Under the pieces are notes generated by a model, which was not told where the DNA came from, did not search any database, and saw only the letters and a program-made list of their open reading frames with translations. Both the position numbers and the translations under genes were made by a program. Positions 27,222 to 36,498 of a stretch of DNA of 64,000 bases are shown here, piece by piece (position 1 is the stretch's first letter; the number at the start of each line of letters is the position of its first letter). The DNA is taken from positions 1 through 64,000 of the forward strand of contig NZ_PPXQ01000001.1 of assembly GCF_004798585.1 (NCBI RefSeq), in the 5' to 3' direction. This stretch comes from Massilia sp. Mn16-1_5. Lineage in GTDB: Bacteria; Pseudomonadota; Gammaproteobacteria; Burkholderiales; Burkholderiaceae_D.

Positions 27222-29011
27222 CCGACAGGACATCCATGCCACACGCTTTTACCCTCACGGCGCTGGCCGCGTTGGCCTTCCTGGCCGGCTGCCAGAGCAC
27301 GCCGCCGCACCAGACCTACGACACCATCAAGCGCGAAGTGGCCAGCGCCAGCGCCGCCAACCGCGGTCCCGCGCCGACCGACGACGCCGTCGCCAACGCC
27401 TTGCTGCCGCCGGCCGCCGCGCTGGCCAAGGAATTGCCGAAGGCGCGTCCGGCGCTGGAAGAGCGCTTCAACGTCGCCTTCAACAATGTCCCGGCGCAGC
27501 AGTTCTTCCGCTCGATCGTGGCCGGCACCCGTTACAACATGCTGGTGCATCCCGAGGTGAGCGGCAACATCAGCGCCAACCTGAAGGACGTGACCCTGCA
27601 GGAGACCCTGGAAGCCGTGCGCGAGATGTACGGCTACGATTACAAGATCGACGGCACCCGCATCACGATCCGTCCGCTGACCATGCAGACCCGCATGTTC
27701 CACGTGAACTACCTGGTCGGCAACCGGCGCGGCTCCTCGAACCTGCGCGTGACCTCGACCTCGGTCTCGAACGTCGCCAACAATAACAACGGCACCGGCA
27801 ACCAGGGCCTGCCGGGCAACCAGCCGAACGTCCCGAACCAGCCGAATAACGGCAGCCAGAACGGCCAGAATGGCAGCCAGGTCGCCAGCACCGACGTCAA
27901 CATGCTGTCCGAGAGCGACTTCTGGGGCGACTTGAAGGCGGCGATCGAAGCCATCGTGGGGTCGAAAGAGGGCGGGCGCAGCGTCGTCGTCAGCCCGCAG
28001 TCGGGCGTGCTGGTGATCCGCGCCATGCCGGACGAACTGCGCAGCGTCGACATGTACCTGAAGGCGACCCAGCTGTCGGTGGATCGCCAGGTGATCCTGG
28101 AAGCGAAGATCCTGGAAGTGGAGCTGAACGAACAGTTCCAGAGCGGGATCAACTGGGCCAGCTTCTCGTCGATCGGCAGCTCGCGCAACAACCGCGTCGC
28201 CACCGGCATGATCGCACCGGGCGCATCGCTGCAGCCGCTGCCTTTCAACGGCGGCCAGCCGCCCGCGATCAGCAACGGCAGCGGCCTCTCGGCCAGCACC
28301 GGCTTCTCGCTCTCGAACGCGGCGAATGCGGCCGGCTCCCTGTTCGGCTTCGCCTTCCAGACGAATAACTTCGCGGCCCTGATTTCGCTGCTCGAGCAGC
28401 AGGGGACGGTGCACGTGCTGTCCAGCCCGCGCGTGGCCGCCGTCAACAACCAGAAGGCGGTGCTCAAGATCGGCACCGACGAATTCTTCGTCACCGGCGT
28501 GACCACCACCACCAACACCACCGCGGCCGGCAACACCACCACGCCGAGCGTGACCCTGCAGCCCTTCTTCTCGGGCGTGGTGCTGGACGTGACGCCGCAG
28601 ATCGACGAGAAGGGCAACATCCTGCTGCACGTGCACCCTTCGGTGAGCCAGGTGACGACCATCACCAAGGGCATCGATCTCGGTTCGGCCGGTTCGCTGA
28701 CGCTGCCGCTGGCCGCGTCCTCGACCTCGGAACTGGACAGTATTGTCCGCGGCCAGGACGGCCAGGTGGTCGCCGTGGGCGGCCTGATGCGCCAGGCCGC
28801 GACCGACGACACCAGCCAGCTGCCGGGCGCCGGCAAGGTGCCGGTGCTGGGCGCGCTGTTCCGCAACAAGAACCGGGTGGCGCAGAAGCGCGAGCTGGTG
28901 GTGCTGATCAAGCCGACCATCGTCGACAGCGCCAGCAACTGGAGCCAGGACCTGCTCGACACCTCGCGCCGCATCGACAGCCTGGACCCACGCTCGCTGG
29001 AGCGCAAGTAA
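27218..29011 (+). CDS. mshL: MshL secretin lipoprotein, outer-membrane pilus channel
   Basis: A 597-residue secretin. The signal peptide ends in a lipobox (LAGC, Cys25). An N-terminal STN/N0-like domain (about 90-155) is followed by an Asn/Gln/Gly-rich loop (about 187-228) inside the N1/N3 region, and then the secretin core (about 280-575). The core has VLSSPRVAAVNNQKAVLKIG and ends VPVLGALFRNKN..ELVVLIKPTIV. It forms the ring through which the pilus leaves the cell. It overlaps mshK by four bases and mshM by one (TAATG). Met7 is an alternative start with the same lipobox. Confidence 0.93.
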   Translation: MTDRTSMPHAFTLTALAALAFLAGCQSTPPHQTYDTIKREVASASAANRGPAPTDDAVANALLPPAAALAKELPKARPALEERFNVAFNNVPAQQFFRSIVAGTRYNMLVHPEVSGNISANLKDVTLQETLEAVREMYGYDYKIDGTRITIRPLTMQTRMFHVNYLVGNRRGSSNLRVTSTSVSNVANNNNGTGNQGLPGNQPNVPNQPNNGSQNGQNGSQVASTDVNMLSESDFWGDLKAAIEAIVGSKEGGRSVVVSPQSGVLVIRAMPDELRSVDMYLKATQLSVDRQVILEAKILEVELNEQFQSGINWASFSSIGSSRNNRVATGMIAPGASLQPLPFNGGQPPAISNGSGLSASTGFSLSNAANAAGSLFGFAFQTNNFAALISLLEQQGTVHVLSSPRVAAVNNQKAVLKIGTDEFFVTGVTTTTNTTAAGNTTTPSVTLQPFFSGVVLDVTPQIDEKGNILLHVHPSVSQVTTITKGIDLGSAGSLTLPLAASSTSELDSIVRGQDGQVVAVGGLMRQAATDDTSQLPGAGKVPVLGALFRNKNRVAQKRELVVLIKPTIVDSASNWSQDLLDTSRRIDSLDPRSLERK

Positions 29012-29901
29012 TGTACGCGGCGCATTTCGGCTTGCGCGAACTGCCGTTCGGGATCACCCCGGACACGAGCTTCTTTTTCGGCAGTCCGCGTTCGCAGGAA
29101 GCGTTGAACACCTTGCTGATCGCCGCGCGCAGCGGCGAAGGCTTCATCAAGATCACGGGCGAAGTCGGCACCGGCAAGACCCTCCTGTGCCGCAAGTTCA
29201 TGGCGACCCTGGGCGAGGATTTCGTCACGGCCTACATCCCAAATCCCTTCCTGGAAGCGCGCACCCTGATGCTGGCGCTGGCCGACGAACTCGAAGTGCC
29301 GCTCGAGCGCAACGTCGACCAGCATCGTCTGCTGAAATCGATCATGCAGCGCCTGCTGGACCTGGCGCGCCAGGGCAAGCGGGTCGTGCTGTGCATCGAC
29401 GAGGCGCAGGCGATGCCGGTCGAGAGCCTGGAAGCGCTGCGTTTGCTGACCAATCTCGAGACGGAAAAGCGCAAGCTGCTGCAGATCGTCCTGTTCGGGC
29501 AGCCGGAACTGAACCGCAAGCTGGAGCTCGACGCGATCCGCCAGCTGGCACAGCGCATCACCTTTCACTATCATCTCGGGCCGCTGTCGCCGGACGACCT
29601 GGATTTCTATCTTGCGCATCGCCTGCGCGTGGCCGGCTACACGGGTTCGCGCCTGTTTACGCCGGCCGCCGTGAAAGGCCTGTACCGCGCCAGCGGCGGC
29701 ATCCCGCGCCTGGTGAACATCCTGGCGCACAAGGCCCTGATGCTATGCTATGGCGAAGGCAAGCAGCAGGTGGGCGCCGCCCACGTGAAGGGCGCGGCGC
29801 TCGACACGGTCGGGCGCAAGCGCCGGCTATGGCCATGGCTGGCGGGCGCGGGCGCCCTGGCCGGCATGGCGGCCTCCCTGGCATGGACCCTCACACGATG
29901 A
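29011..29901 (+). CDS. mshM: MshM, ExeA-like AAA ATPase
   Basis: A 296-residue ATPase of the ExeA/GspA family. It begins MYAAHFGLRELPFGITPD, the family opening, with Walker A GEVGTGKT (50-57), Walker B VVLCIDEAQ (about 129-136) and sensor motifs ending GIPRLVNILAHKALM. A C-terminal membrane anchor (about 274-293) is predicted. Relatives help the secretin assemble through peptidoglycan. No periplasmic peptidoglycan-binding domain is fused here, so the protein is short. Coupled to mshL by TAATG. Confidence 0.92.
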   Translation: MYAAHFGLRELPFGITPDTSFFFGSPRSQEALNTLLIAARSGEGFIKITGEVGTGKTLLCRKFMATLGEDFVTAYIPNPFLEARTLMLALADELEVPLERNVDQHRLLKSIMQRLLDLARQGKRVVLCIDEAQAMPVESLEALRLLTNLETEKRKLLQIVLFGQPELNRKLELDAIRQLAQRITFHYHLGPLSPDDLDFYLAHRLRVAGYTGSRLFTPAAVKGLYRASGGIPRLVNILAHKALMLCYGEGKQQVGAAHVKGAALDTVGRKRRLWPWLAGAGALAGMAASLAWTLTR

Positions 29902-29908
29902 GATCGCG

Positions 29909-31177
29909 ATGAGTTTGATTAACAAGATGCTGCAGGACCTCGATGCGCGCGGCACCACGCGCGCCGAAGGCGTGCCGCCTGAGATCAAGACGGTCGGCGG
30001 CGACGAGCGCCGCGTGCCGGTCGGCCGCGTCGCGGCCATCGCGGGCGGCACGGTGCTCGCGCTCGGCGCTGCGGCCTGGATCATTTTTCCGCTGAAGGGC
30101 AAGAGCTACGACGAGCAGCCCGCGGTGCCCGTGGTGGCGGCCGTTCCTGCTGCGCCGGTAACGGTGGCCGAGGTGGCGCCGCCGCCTGCGCCTGCACAGA
30201 AGCCGGCCACGCCTCCTGAACCCGAGAAGCTCCCCGCCGAGCCGCGCAAGCCTGCGGCCGCAGTCAGGGAGCCGCTCGCGCCGCCGGCACCCAAGCAGGC
30301 CGCATCTGACAAACAAAGCACGCCCTCGACCACCTCGTATGCCGTTGCCAGCGCACGCGCGCGCGCCGAACAGGAGCGGCTCGAGAAGCGCTGGGCGGCC
30401 GAGGAAGTTCGTATGGCCAAGCTGCCGCCGGCCCAGCGCGCAGAAGCCGAGCGCAGGCTGCGCGACGAGCAGGCGCGGGCGGCGGAAAAGACCCGGCAGG
30501 AGACGCGCTGGCTGGCCGCACTGCAGCGCAAGGAAATGGAGGCAGGGGGCTTGCCCGTCCCGGCGGCACCGGCATCGCCGGCCAGCGCCGGCCAGGGCCG
30601 CATCGAGACCGACACGCAAGGAGCGGAGAACGCCTACCGGCGCGCCCTGGCGGCGCTGCAGGACGGCCGCGTCAGCGAGGCGATGGCCGGGTTGCAGACG
30701 GCGCTGCGCATCAGCCCACGCCACGAGGCGGCGCGCCAGACCCTGGTCAGCCTGCTGATCGAGAACAACCGCGGCGACGAGGCCATGACCCAGCTCCAGC
30801 AAGCCCTGAGCCTGGACCCGCGCCAGCCGGCGCTGGCCATGCTGCTGGCGCGCCTGCAGATCGAGCGCGGCAAGTCCGGCATCGAAGCGCTGCTGCGCAC
30901 CCTGCCTTACGCCGGCGGCAACGGCGAATACCACGCCTTCCTGGCCGGCGCGCTACAGCGCCAGAACCGTTTTCGCGAAGCGGCCGACCAGTACCAGACG
31001 GCGCTGCGCGCGGCGCCGAACAATGCGGTGTGGTGGATGGGGCTCGGGATGGCCCTGCAGGGCGACAAGCGCAATCCGGAAGCACTCGATGCCTTCCGCC
31101 AGGCCAGGGCGCTGGGCACGCTGTCGCCTGAACTACAGGCATTCGTCGAGCGCCGCCTCGCGCAGGTGGCGCGATAA
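29909..31177 (+). CDS. mshN: MshN, TPR-containing pilus assembly protein
   Basis: A 422-residue bitopic protein, starting with the MshN opening MSLINKMLQDLDARG. It has one membrane segment (41-60), a Pro/Ala-rich linker and a charged coiled coil (about 145-205), then tetratricopeptide repeats (about 235-415) such as AYRRALAALQDGRVSEAMAG and ALEAFRQARALG-type helices. It is the last msh gene, seven bases after mshM. TPR proteins of this kind act as periplasmic pilotin-like or scaffold proteins in MSHA loci; the exact role is not settled. Confidence 0.88.
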   Translation: MSLINKMLQDLDARGTTRAEGVPPEIKTVGGDERRVPVGRVAAIAGGTVLALGAAAWIIFPLKGKSYDEQPAVPVVAAVPAAPVTVAEVAPPPAPAQKPATPPEPEKLPAEPRKPAAAVREPLAPPAPKQAASDKQSTPSTTSYAVASARARAEQERLEKRWAAEEVRMAKLPPAQRAEAERRLRDEQARAAEKTRQETRWLAALQRKEMEAGGLPVPAAPASPASAGQGRIETDTQGAENAYRRALAALQDGRVSEAMAGLQTALRISPRHEAARQTLVSLLIENNRGDEAMTQLQQALSLDPRQPALAMLLARLQIERGKSGIEALLRTLPYAGGNGEYHAFLAGALQRQNRFREAADQYQTALRAAPNNAVWWMGLGMALQGDKRNPEALDAFRQARALGTLSPELQAFVERRLAQVAR

Positions 31178-31198
31178 CGGTAAGCCTTGACGGCTAGC

Positions 31199-32356
31199 TT
31201 ACATCGCGGCCAACCGGTCTAGCGCGAGGCGCAGCGTCGCATCCTCTTTCGCAAAGCAGAAGCGCACGATCCCCGATTCCCGTCCGCTACTGTAAAAGGC
31301 CGACACCGGAATCGCCGCCACTTTCAATTCCGTCGTCAGCCATTGCGCGAACTGCGCCTCCGGCAGGCTGGAGACGGCCCGGTAGTCCACGCACTGAAAG
31401 TAAGTCCCGTCCGCCGGCAGCAGCCGCAGGCGCGTGCCCGCCAGCCCCGCGCGGAACAGGTCGCGCTTGTGCTGGTAGAAGTCCGACAGCCCGAGATAGG
31501 GCGCCGGATCCGCCATGTAGCGCGCCAGGCCGTGCTGCATCGGCGTATTCACCGTGAACACGTTGTACTGGTGGACCTTGCGGAACTCGTTTGACAAGGC
31601 GGCGGGCGCGGCGACGTAGCCGACCTTCCAGCCGGTGACGTGATAGGTCTTGCCGAAGCTCGAAACGACGAAGGAGCGCTCGGCCAGCACCGGGTGGCTC
31701 GCCACCGACTGGTGCCGCTCGCCGTCGTAGACCATGTGTTCGTAGACCTCGTCCGACAGCACCAGGATGTCCGCGCCGTCGACGATGGCGGCCAGCGCAT
31801 CGAGGTCGGCGCGGCGCAGGATGGAGCCGGTCGGGTTGTGCGGCGAGTTGATGACGATCAGGCGCGTGCGTGGGGTGACGGCAGCCGCCACCTTCTGCCA
31901 GGGCACGCTGTAGCCGTTCGCGCCCACTTCCATTTCCAGCGGCACCACCACGCCGCCGGCCAGCGTGATCGCCGGCGCGTAGCTGTCGTAGGCCGGTTCG
32001 ATGACGATGGCTTCGTCACCCGGATGCACGCAGCACAGGATGGCGGTGGTCAGGGCCTGGGTGGCGCCGGCGGTGACGGTGATCTCGGTGGCCGCATCGT
32101 AGCGCCGCCCGTAGAGCGCCCCGATCTTGGCCGCGATCGCCTCGCGCAATGCCGGCACGCCGGTCATTGGCGGGTACTGGTTGTGGCCGGCGCGCATGGC
32201 GTCGCTGACGGCGTCGAGCAGACGCGGGTCGCAGCCGAAGTCGGGGAAGCCCTGGCCGAGGTTGACCGCGCCGTGCTGGGCGGCCAGTGCCGACATGGTG
32301 GAGAAGATGGTAGTGCCGACTTGCGGCAGGCGCGATTGCAGGGCAGGGGTGCTCAT
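31199..32356 (-). CDS. PLP-dependent aminotransferase class I/II, methionine aminotransferase type
   Basis: A 385-residue fold-type I aminotransferase. It contains NLGQGFPDF near the start, the NSPHNPTGS substrate/PLP segment, DEVYEHMVYDG, and the PLP lysine Lys236 in SSFGKTYHVTGWKVGY. This set matches the YbdL/kynurenine aminotransferase subgroup, which prefers methionine, histidine and aromatic amino acids over aspartate. The stop lies 21 bases from the convergent mshN stop. No biosynthetic neighbours. Confidence 0.9.
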   Translation of the reverse strand: MSTPALQSRLPQVGTTIFSTMSALAAQHGAVNLGQGFPDFGCDPRLLDAVSDAMRAGHNQYPPMTGVPALREAIAAKIGALYGRRYDAATEITVTAGATQALTTAILCCVHPGDEAIVIEPAYDSYAPAITLAGGVVVPLEMEVGANGYSVPWQKVAAAVTPRTRLIVINSPHNPTGSILRRADLDALAAIVDGADILVLSDEVYEHMVYDGERHQSVASHPVLAERSFVVSSFGKTYHVTGWKVGYVAAPAALSNEFRKVHQYNVFTVNTPMQHGLARYMADPAPYLGLSDFYQHKRDLFRAGLAGTRLRLLPADGTYFQCVDYRAVSSLPEAQFAQWLTTELKVAAIPVSAFYSSGRESGIVRFCFAKEDATLRLALDRLAAM

Positions 32357-32381
32357 GGGTGTCGGTCGAGTTTGGATGGCT

Positions 32382-32837
32382 TTATTCTAGCGCGGGCGCG
32401 GCTTGCTGCTTGACCCAGGCCTCGGGCAGCATGATCCGGAACAGGCCGCCCTGCAGGGTCTTGCGGCCCAGCTTCAGCAAGGCCTTGTCCTTGGTGATGA
32501 GGATGGCGGCATTCGCGTCGCGCGCGATCTCGAGGAACTTCTGGTCGTCGCGGTCGGTGCAGACCGGCAGGCGGATCGGTTTGCTGTCGGGCGCGACGAC
32601 CGTGATCAACTCGTCGAAGCGCGCCGCGGCCTGCAGGCGGCTGTCGTCGTCGAGCGGCAGGTGCGGGTAGTGCAGCACGATCCGGTATTCGTCGCGGCAA
32701 TCGGCGCGCGTGACGGCGCGTAGGGCGCCGCTCTCGAGTGCCGCCAGCAGCGGCGCCCAGCGCGGGTCGCGAAACACGAACAGGTCGAGGCAGACATTGG
32801 TGTCGATAACGATGGCTTGGGCTGGAGCGAGTATCAT
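32382..32837 (-). CDS. PIN-domain protein, putative toxin-type RNase without visible antitoxin
   Basis: A 151-residue single-domain PIN protein. The acidic catalytic set is visible: Asp12 (VIDTNVCLD), Glu50 (CRDEY), Asp97/98 ([12 protein letters not shown]) and Asp117 (ITKDKAL). The order matches the subgroup annotated as putative toxin component of the PIN family. No small antitoxin-like gene lies on either side: upstream is yaaA, divergent, 30 bases away, and downstream is an aminotransferase. It may therefore be an orphan toxin or a housekeeping RNase. All catalytic residues appear intact. Confidence 0.85.
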   Translation of the reverse strand: MILAPAQAIVIDTNVCLDLFVFRDPRWAPLLAALESGALRAVTRADCRDEYRIVLHYPHLPLDDDSRLQAAARFDELITVVAPDSKPIRLPVCTDRDDQKFLEIARDANAAILITKDKALLKLGRKTLQGGLFRIMLPEAWVKQQAAPALE

Positions 32838-32867
32838 GTCGGAAATCTTAATTGCTTTCGTGTTTGT

Positions 32868-33638
32868 ATGCTGATTGTCTTATCGCCCGCCAAATCCCTC
32901 GACCTCGATACCCCGTCCCCGACCACCCATCACACGCTGCCCGATTTCACGGAGCGCGCCGCGCAGCTGATCGGCGTGCTGCGCGACCTCTCGCCCGGCC
33001 AGGTCGGCGACCTGATGCACATTTCCGACCAGTTATCCAACCTGAACGTGGCGCGCTACGCCAGCTGGATCCCGGACCACGCCGACGGCTACCAGGCGAT
33101 GATGGCCTTCAATGGCGACGTCTACGCCGGGCTGGACGCGCGCAGCCTGGCGCCGCGCGCGATCGATTTCGCCCAGCGCCACCTGCGCATCCTGTCGGGT
33201 CTGTACGGCCTGCTGCGCCCGCTCGACCTGATCCATCCTTACCGGCTGGAGATGGGTACCAAGCTGGCCACGCCTGGCGGCAAGGATCTGTATGCTTTCT
33301 GGGGCGAGCGCATCACGCATGCGCTCAACGCCGAGCTGGCGGCGACGAAGTCGACCGCGCTGGTGAACCTGGCCTCGGAAGAGTACTTCAAGTCGGTCAA
33401 GCCGAAGCTGCTGAATGTGCCGGTGATCACGCCTGTGTTCGAGGACTTCAAGAACGGCAAGTACAAGATCATCTCGTTCTATGCCAAGCGCGCCCGCGGG
33501 ATGATGGCGCGCTATGCGATCGAGAAGGGGATTACGGATCCGGAGGCGCTGAAGGACTTCGATGTCGATGGCTATGGCTACGTGGCCGAAGGATCGACCG
33601 GGACGAGCTGGCTGTTCCGCCGAAAAGTCGCCGAATGA
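32868..33638 (+). CDS. yaaA: YaaA, peroxide stress resistance protein (DUF328)
   Basis: A 256-residue protein, close to the 258 residues of E. coli YaaA. It opens [12 protein letters not shown] and carries [31 protein letters not shown] (in two stretches), NLASEEYFK and [16 protein letters not shown]. coli YaaA lowers intracellular free iron and protects DNA from hydrogen peroxide damage. The ATG at 32868 is chosen over upstream in-frame codons because it begins the conserved domain. A paired-hairpin repeat follows the stop by seven bases. Confidence 0.95.
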   Translation: MLIVLSPAKSLDLDTPSPTTHHTLPDFTERAAQLIGVLRDLSPGQVGDLMHISDQLSNLNVARYASWIPDHADGYQAMMAFNGDVYAGLDARSLAPRAIDFAQRHLRILSGLYGLLRPLDLIHPYRLEMGTKLATPGGKDLYAFWGERITHALNAELAATKSTALVNLASEEYFKSVKPKLLNVPVITPVFEDFKNGKYKIISFYAKRARGMMARYAIEKGITDPEALKDFDVDGYGYVAEGSTGTSWLFRRKVAE

Positions 33639-33645
33639 AATAGCG

Positions 33646-33730
33646 GTAGGGTGGGCGCCCCGTGCCCACGCTGATGCTTGAACATTGTTGGCCGAACCGA
33701 CGAGCCGTGGGCACGGGGCGCCCACCCTAC
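33646..33730. repeat. paired-hairpin dispersed repeat, copy 3 (perfect arms)
   Basis: Arms of 25 bp (33646-33670 and 33706-33730), beginning GTAGGGTGGGCGCCCCGTGC, are perfect inverted complements with a 35-base centre. It lies between the convergent yaaA and bamD genes, where it could terminate both transcripts. It is the cleanest full copy of the family in this window. Confidence 0.88.
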
Positions 33731-33762
33731 ATCCGGCATCAACGATCCGCCGGACCAGCGCC

Positions 33763-34602
33763 TTACTTCAGCGCATCCTTCGGCGCCGGGCGCGGACCCG
33801 ACTTCGCCCAGAACTTCCACCATGGCGCGTCGCCGCTGGCGTTCGGGTTCAGGAAACGGCTGTTCGGATAGTTCAGCGTGAACACGCGCTGGACGTCGTC
33901 GCGCAGCGGCAGCATGCCGAGCTTGTCGTAGCTGCGCATCATGATGAATAGCGCTTCCTCGCGCGCCGGCGCATCGGCGTAGTCGGTGACGGCGCCCTGC
34001 GCACGGTTGACGGCGGCCAGGTAGGCGCCGCGGCGATAGTAGTAGTTGGCCACGTGTACTTCGTAGGCCGCCATCGCGTTGATCAGGTAGTTCAGGCGGG
34101 CGATCGCGTCCGGCGTATATTTACTGTTCGGGAACTTGTCGACCAGGGCCTTGAAGGCGGCGAAGGCTTCGCGCGTCGCTTTCGGATCGCGCTCGGTCGG
34201 ATCCTGCGAATAGATCGTGCTCAGGAAGCCGATCTGGTCGTTGAAATTGACCAGGCCGCGCAGGTAGTACATGTAGTCGACCTGCGGATGGTTCGGGTGC
34301 AGCTTGATGAAGCGCTCGACCGATGCCAGGGCTTCGGCCTGGTCCTGGGCCTTGTATTGCGCATAGGCGATTTCCATCTGCGCCTGGGTGGCGTAGGTGC
34401 CGAACGGATAGTTTGCTTCGAGGCGCTGGAACAACTTGATCGCGGCCTCGTAGTGGGCGCCTGCCATCTCTTCGCGTGCCTCAGCGTATAATTTCTCCGC
34501 TGACCATTTTGCGGTCTCATCGGTCTTATCGGGCAAGAGCCCACAGCCCGACAGGCCCAACAAGGCACTCATTGCAGCAACCACCAACAGTTTTTTTTGC
34601 AT
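33763..34602 (-). CDS. bamD: outer-membrane assembly lipoprotein BamD
   Basis: A 279-residue lipoprotein with signal peptide and lipobox LSGC (Cys20), followed by five tetratricopeptide-like repeats. YPFGTYATQAQMEIAYAQYK (split), IKLHPNHPQVDYMYYLRGL and FPNSKYTPDAIARL are characteristic. BamD is the essential lipoprotein partner of BamA that folds outer-membrane barrels. The ATG at 34602 (MQKKLL) is chosen because it gives a proper lipoprotein signal; upstream codons would not. Divergent from rluD with 64 bases between, the usual arrangement in betaproteobacteria. Confidence 0.95.
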   Translation of the reverse strand: MQKKLLVVAAMSALLGLSGCGLLPDKTDETAKWSAEKLYAEAREEMAGAHYEAAIKLFQRLEANYPFGTYATQAQMEIAYAQYKAQDQAEALASVERFIKLHPNHPQVDYMYYLRGLVNFNDQIGFLSTIYSQDPTERDPKATREAFAAFKALVDKFPNSKYTPDAIARLNYLINAMAAYEVHVANYYYRRGAYLAAVNRAQGAVTDYADAPAREEALFIMMRSYDKLGMLPLRDDVQRVFTLNYPNSRFLNPNASGDAPWWKFWAKSGPRPAPKDALK

Positions 34603-34666
34603 AGCTTTTTGCAGAAAAGTTTTACCGAGATTCAACGAACGGCTGATTATAGCCGATGGGACTGAC

Positions 34667-35701
34667 GTGATATTAACTCCTGCGCCGAATTCGGCGGATT
34701 TGCCCCTGGACCCCGATTTCGACGATGAAATCGATGCCGATTTCTCTGCCACTACCGGCATCGACCTCTCTCCGATCACCCTGCATCTGGACGAGTCCGC
34801 GTGCGGCCAGCGCCTCGACAAAGTCGTGGCCGGCCTGGTCCCACAGTTCTCGCGCAGCCGCCTGCAGCTGTGGTTCGAGGGCGGCCACATCCTCGTCGAC
34901 GGCAAGAGCGCGCGCGGCAAGGACACGGCCTATGGCGACGAAACCATCGTCGTGCAGCCGCAGCCGGCGCCGGAAGACACCGCCTTCGCTCCCGAACAGA
35001 TCGAACTGAACATCGTCTACGAGGACGAGCACATCCTCGTCATCAACAAGCCGGCCGGCCTGGTCGTGCATCCGGGCGCCGGCAACTGGTCGGGCACGCT
35101 GCTCAACGGCCTGCTGCACCATGCGCCGCAGCTGGGCTCGGTGCCGCGCGCCGGCATCGTGCACCGCCTCGACAAGGATACGAGCGGCCTGATGGTGGTC
35201 GGCAAGACCCTGGCCGCGCAGACCGACCTGGTGCGCCAGCTGCAGGCGCGCACCGTGAAGCGCGAATATTTTGCCCTGGTCTGGGGCACGCCACAGCTGT
35301 CGGGCACGATCGACGCGTCGATGGGTCGCCACCCGAAGGAGCGCACCAAGATGGCGGTCTCGACCAGCATGGGCGCGAAGCCCGCGATTACCCATTACAC
35401 CCGCGTCGCCGAAGGCATGCTCGACCGCCGTCCGGTCAGCCTGGTGCAGTGCCGCCTGGAGACCGGGCGCACCCACCAGATCCGCGTCCACATGTTGTCG
35501 ATCGGCTTCGGCCTGGTCGGCGACTCGGTCTACGGCAAGACCCACCTGAGCCCGGTCTTCCATCGCCAGGCCCTGCAGGCGCGCCGCTTGGGCCTGGTGC
35601 ACCCGGCTACCGGCGAGCAGTGCGAATGGGTCGTGCCGCTGGCCGCCGACTTTGCCGAGCTGATCGCCAAAGCCGGCATCCCCGAGCCGGAAGCCGTCTG
35701 A
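34667..35701 (+). CDS. rluD: 23S rRNA pseudouridine synthase RluD
   Basis: A 344-residue RluA-family enzyme with an N-terminal S4 RNA-binding domain (about 45-110, GQRLDKVVAGLVPQFSRSRL) and a catalytic domain with Asp169 in HRLDKDTSGLMVVGKT. RluD makes pseudouridines in helix 69 of 23S rRNA (positions 1911, 1915 and 1917 in E. coli). The start is GTG at 34667; the nearby ATG at 34656 is out of frame. A short acidic extension precedes the S4 domain. The stop shares a base with pgeF (TGATG), and bamD is divergent upstream. Confidence 0.95.
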   Translation: MILTPAPNSADLPLDPDFDDEIDADFSATTGIDLSPITLHLDESACGQRLDKVVAGLVPQFSRSRLQLWFEGGHILVDGKSARGKDTAYGDETIVVQPQPAPEDTAFAPEQIELNIVYEDEHILVINKPAGLVVHPGAGNWSGTLLNGLLHHAPQLGSVPRAGIVHRLDKDTSGLMVVGKTLAAQTDLVRQLQARTVKREYFALVWGTPQLSGTIDASMGRHPKERTKMAVSTSMGAKPAITHYTRVAEGMLDRRPVSLVQCRLETGRTHQIRVHMLSIGFGLVGDSVYGKTHLSPVFHRQALQARRLGLVHPATGEQCEWVVPLAADFAELIAKAGIPEPEAV

Positions 35702-36477
35702 TGGACTGCGCCCAGCTCGTGATCCCGGAGTGGCCCGACGCGCCGGCCAGCATCGGCGCGCTCGCCACCACCCGCGTCGGCGGTGTCTCGCAGGGGCCCT
35801 ATGACGACGGGCGCGGCGGTGGCGGCTTCAACCTCGGTCTGCACTGCGGCGACGATCCTGCCGCCGTCATGGAGAATCGCGCGCGTTTGCAGACCCTGCT
35901 GCCGGGCCGGCCGGCCTGGATCGCGCAGGTGCACGGCGCCGCCGTGATCGATGCCGCCACGGTCGGGCCGGACCAGCCGACCCGCACGGGCGACGCCAGT
36001 GTCGCCGCCGCTCCCGGCCTGGTGTGCGCCATCCTCACCGCCGACTGCCTGCCGGTGCTGTTCGCCGATCGCGCGGGCAGGGTGGTGGGCGCCGCGCATG
36101 CGGGCTGGCGCGGATTGGCCGGCGGCGTGCTGGGGCAAACCGTGGCCGCGATGCGGGCCAAGGGTGCGGACGAGATCACGGCCTGGATGGGCCCGGCCAT
36201 CGGGCCGCTTGCCTTCGAGGTAGGGCAGGACGTATTTGATGCCTTCGCCGCGGCGCTGCCGGGCATCGACGTCGGCTTCGCCTTCCAGCGCCGTCCCGAA
36301 CGGGGCGGCAAATATCTGGCGGACATGTTCGCGCTGGCGCGCCGCATGCTGGCGCGTGACGGCGTCAGCAGCGTGGCCGGCGGCATGCATTGCACCGCAA
36401 CGGAAATCGAGCGTTTTTATTCCTACCGCCGCGATGGCGTGACGGGACGGCAGGCGAGTTTGATCTGGATCAAGTGA
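35701..36477 (+). CDS. pgeF: PgeF/YfiH, purine nucleoside phosphorylase of the laccase-domain (LACC1) family
   Basis: A 258-residue member of the multicopper-polyphenol-oxidase-like DUF152 family. The zinc-site residues His78 (QVHGA), Cys116 (TADCLPVL) and His133 (AAHAGWRG) are visible. Family members act as purine nucleoside phosphorylase/adenosine deaminase, and PgeF has been described as an editor that removes wrongly incorporated L-serine from peptidoglycan precursors. The gene is coupled to rluD (TGATG), the conserved bamD-rluD-pgeF neighbourhood. Confidence 0.92.
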   Translation: MDCAQLVIPEWPDAPASIGALATTRVGGVSQGPYDDGRGGGGFNLGLHCGDDPAAVMENRARLQTLLPGRPAWIAQVHGAAVIDAATVGPDQPTRTGDASVAAAPGLVCAILTADCLPVLFADRAGRVVGAAHAGWRGLAGGVLGQTVAAMRAKGADEITAWMGPAIGPLAFEVGQDVFDAFAAALPGIDVGFAFQRRPERGGKYLADMFALARRMLARDGVSSVAGGMHCTATEIERFYSYRRDGVTGRQASLIWIK

Positions 36478-36498
36478 CGCTTTCCGGCGTCATCAATA

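Noticed and set aside
31180-31202. GTAAGC/GCTTAC stem after mshN as a terminator
   Set aside because: Only six base pairs, no T-tract, and it runs into the end of the convergent aminotransferase gene.
32382-32837. Complete toxin-antitoxin pair
   Set aside because: No antitoxin-sized coding frame with its own signals is present on either side of the PIN gene.
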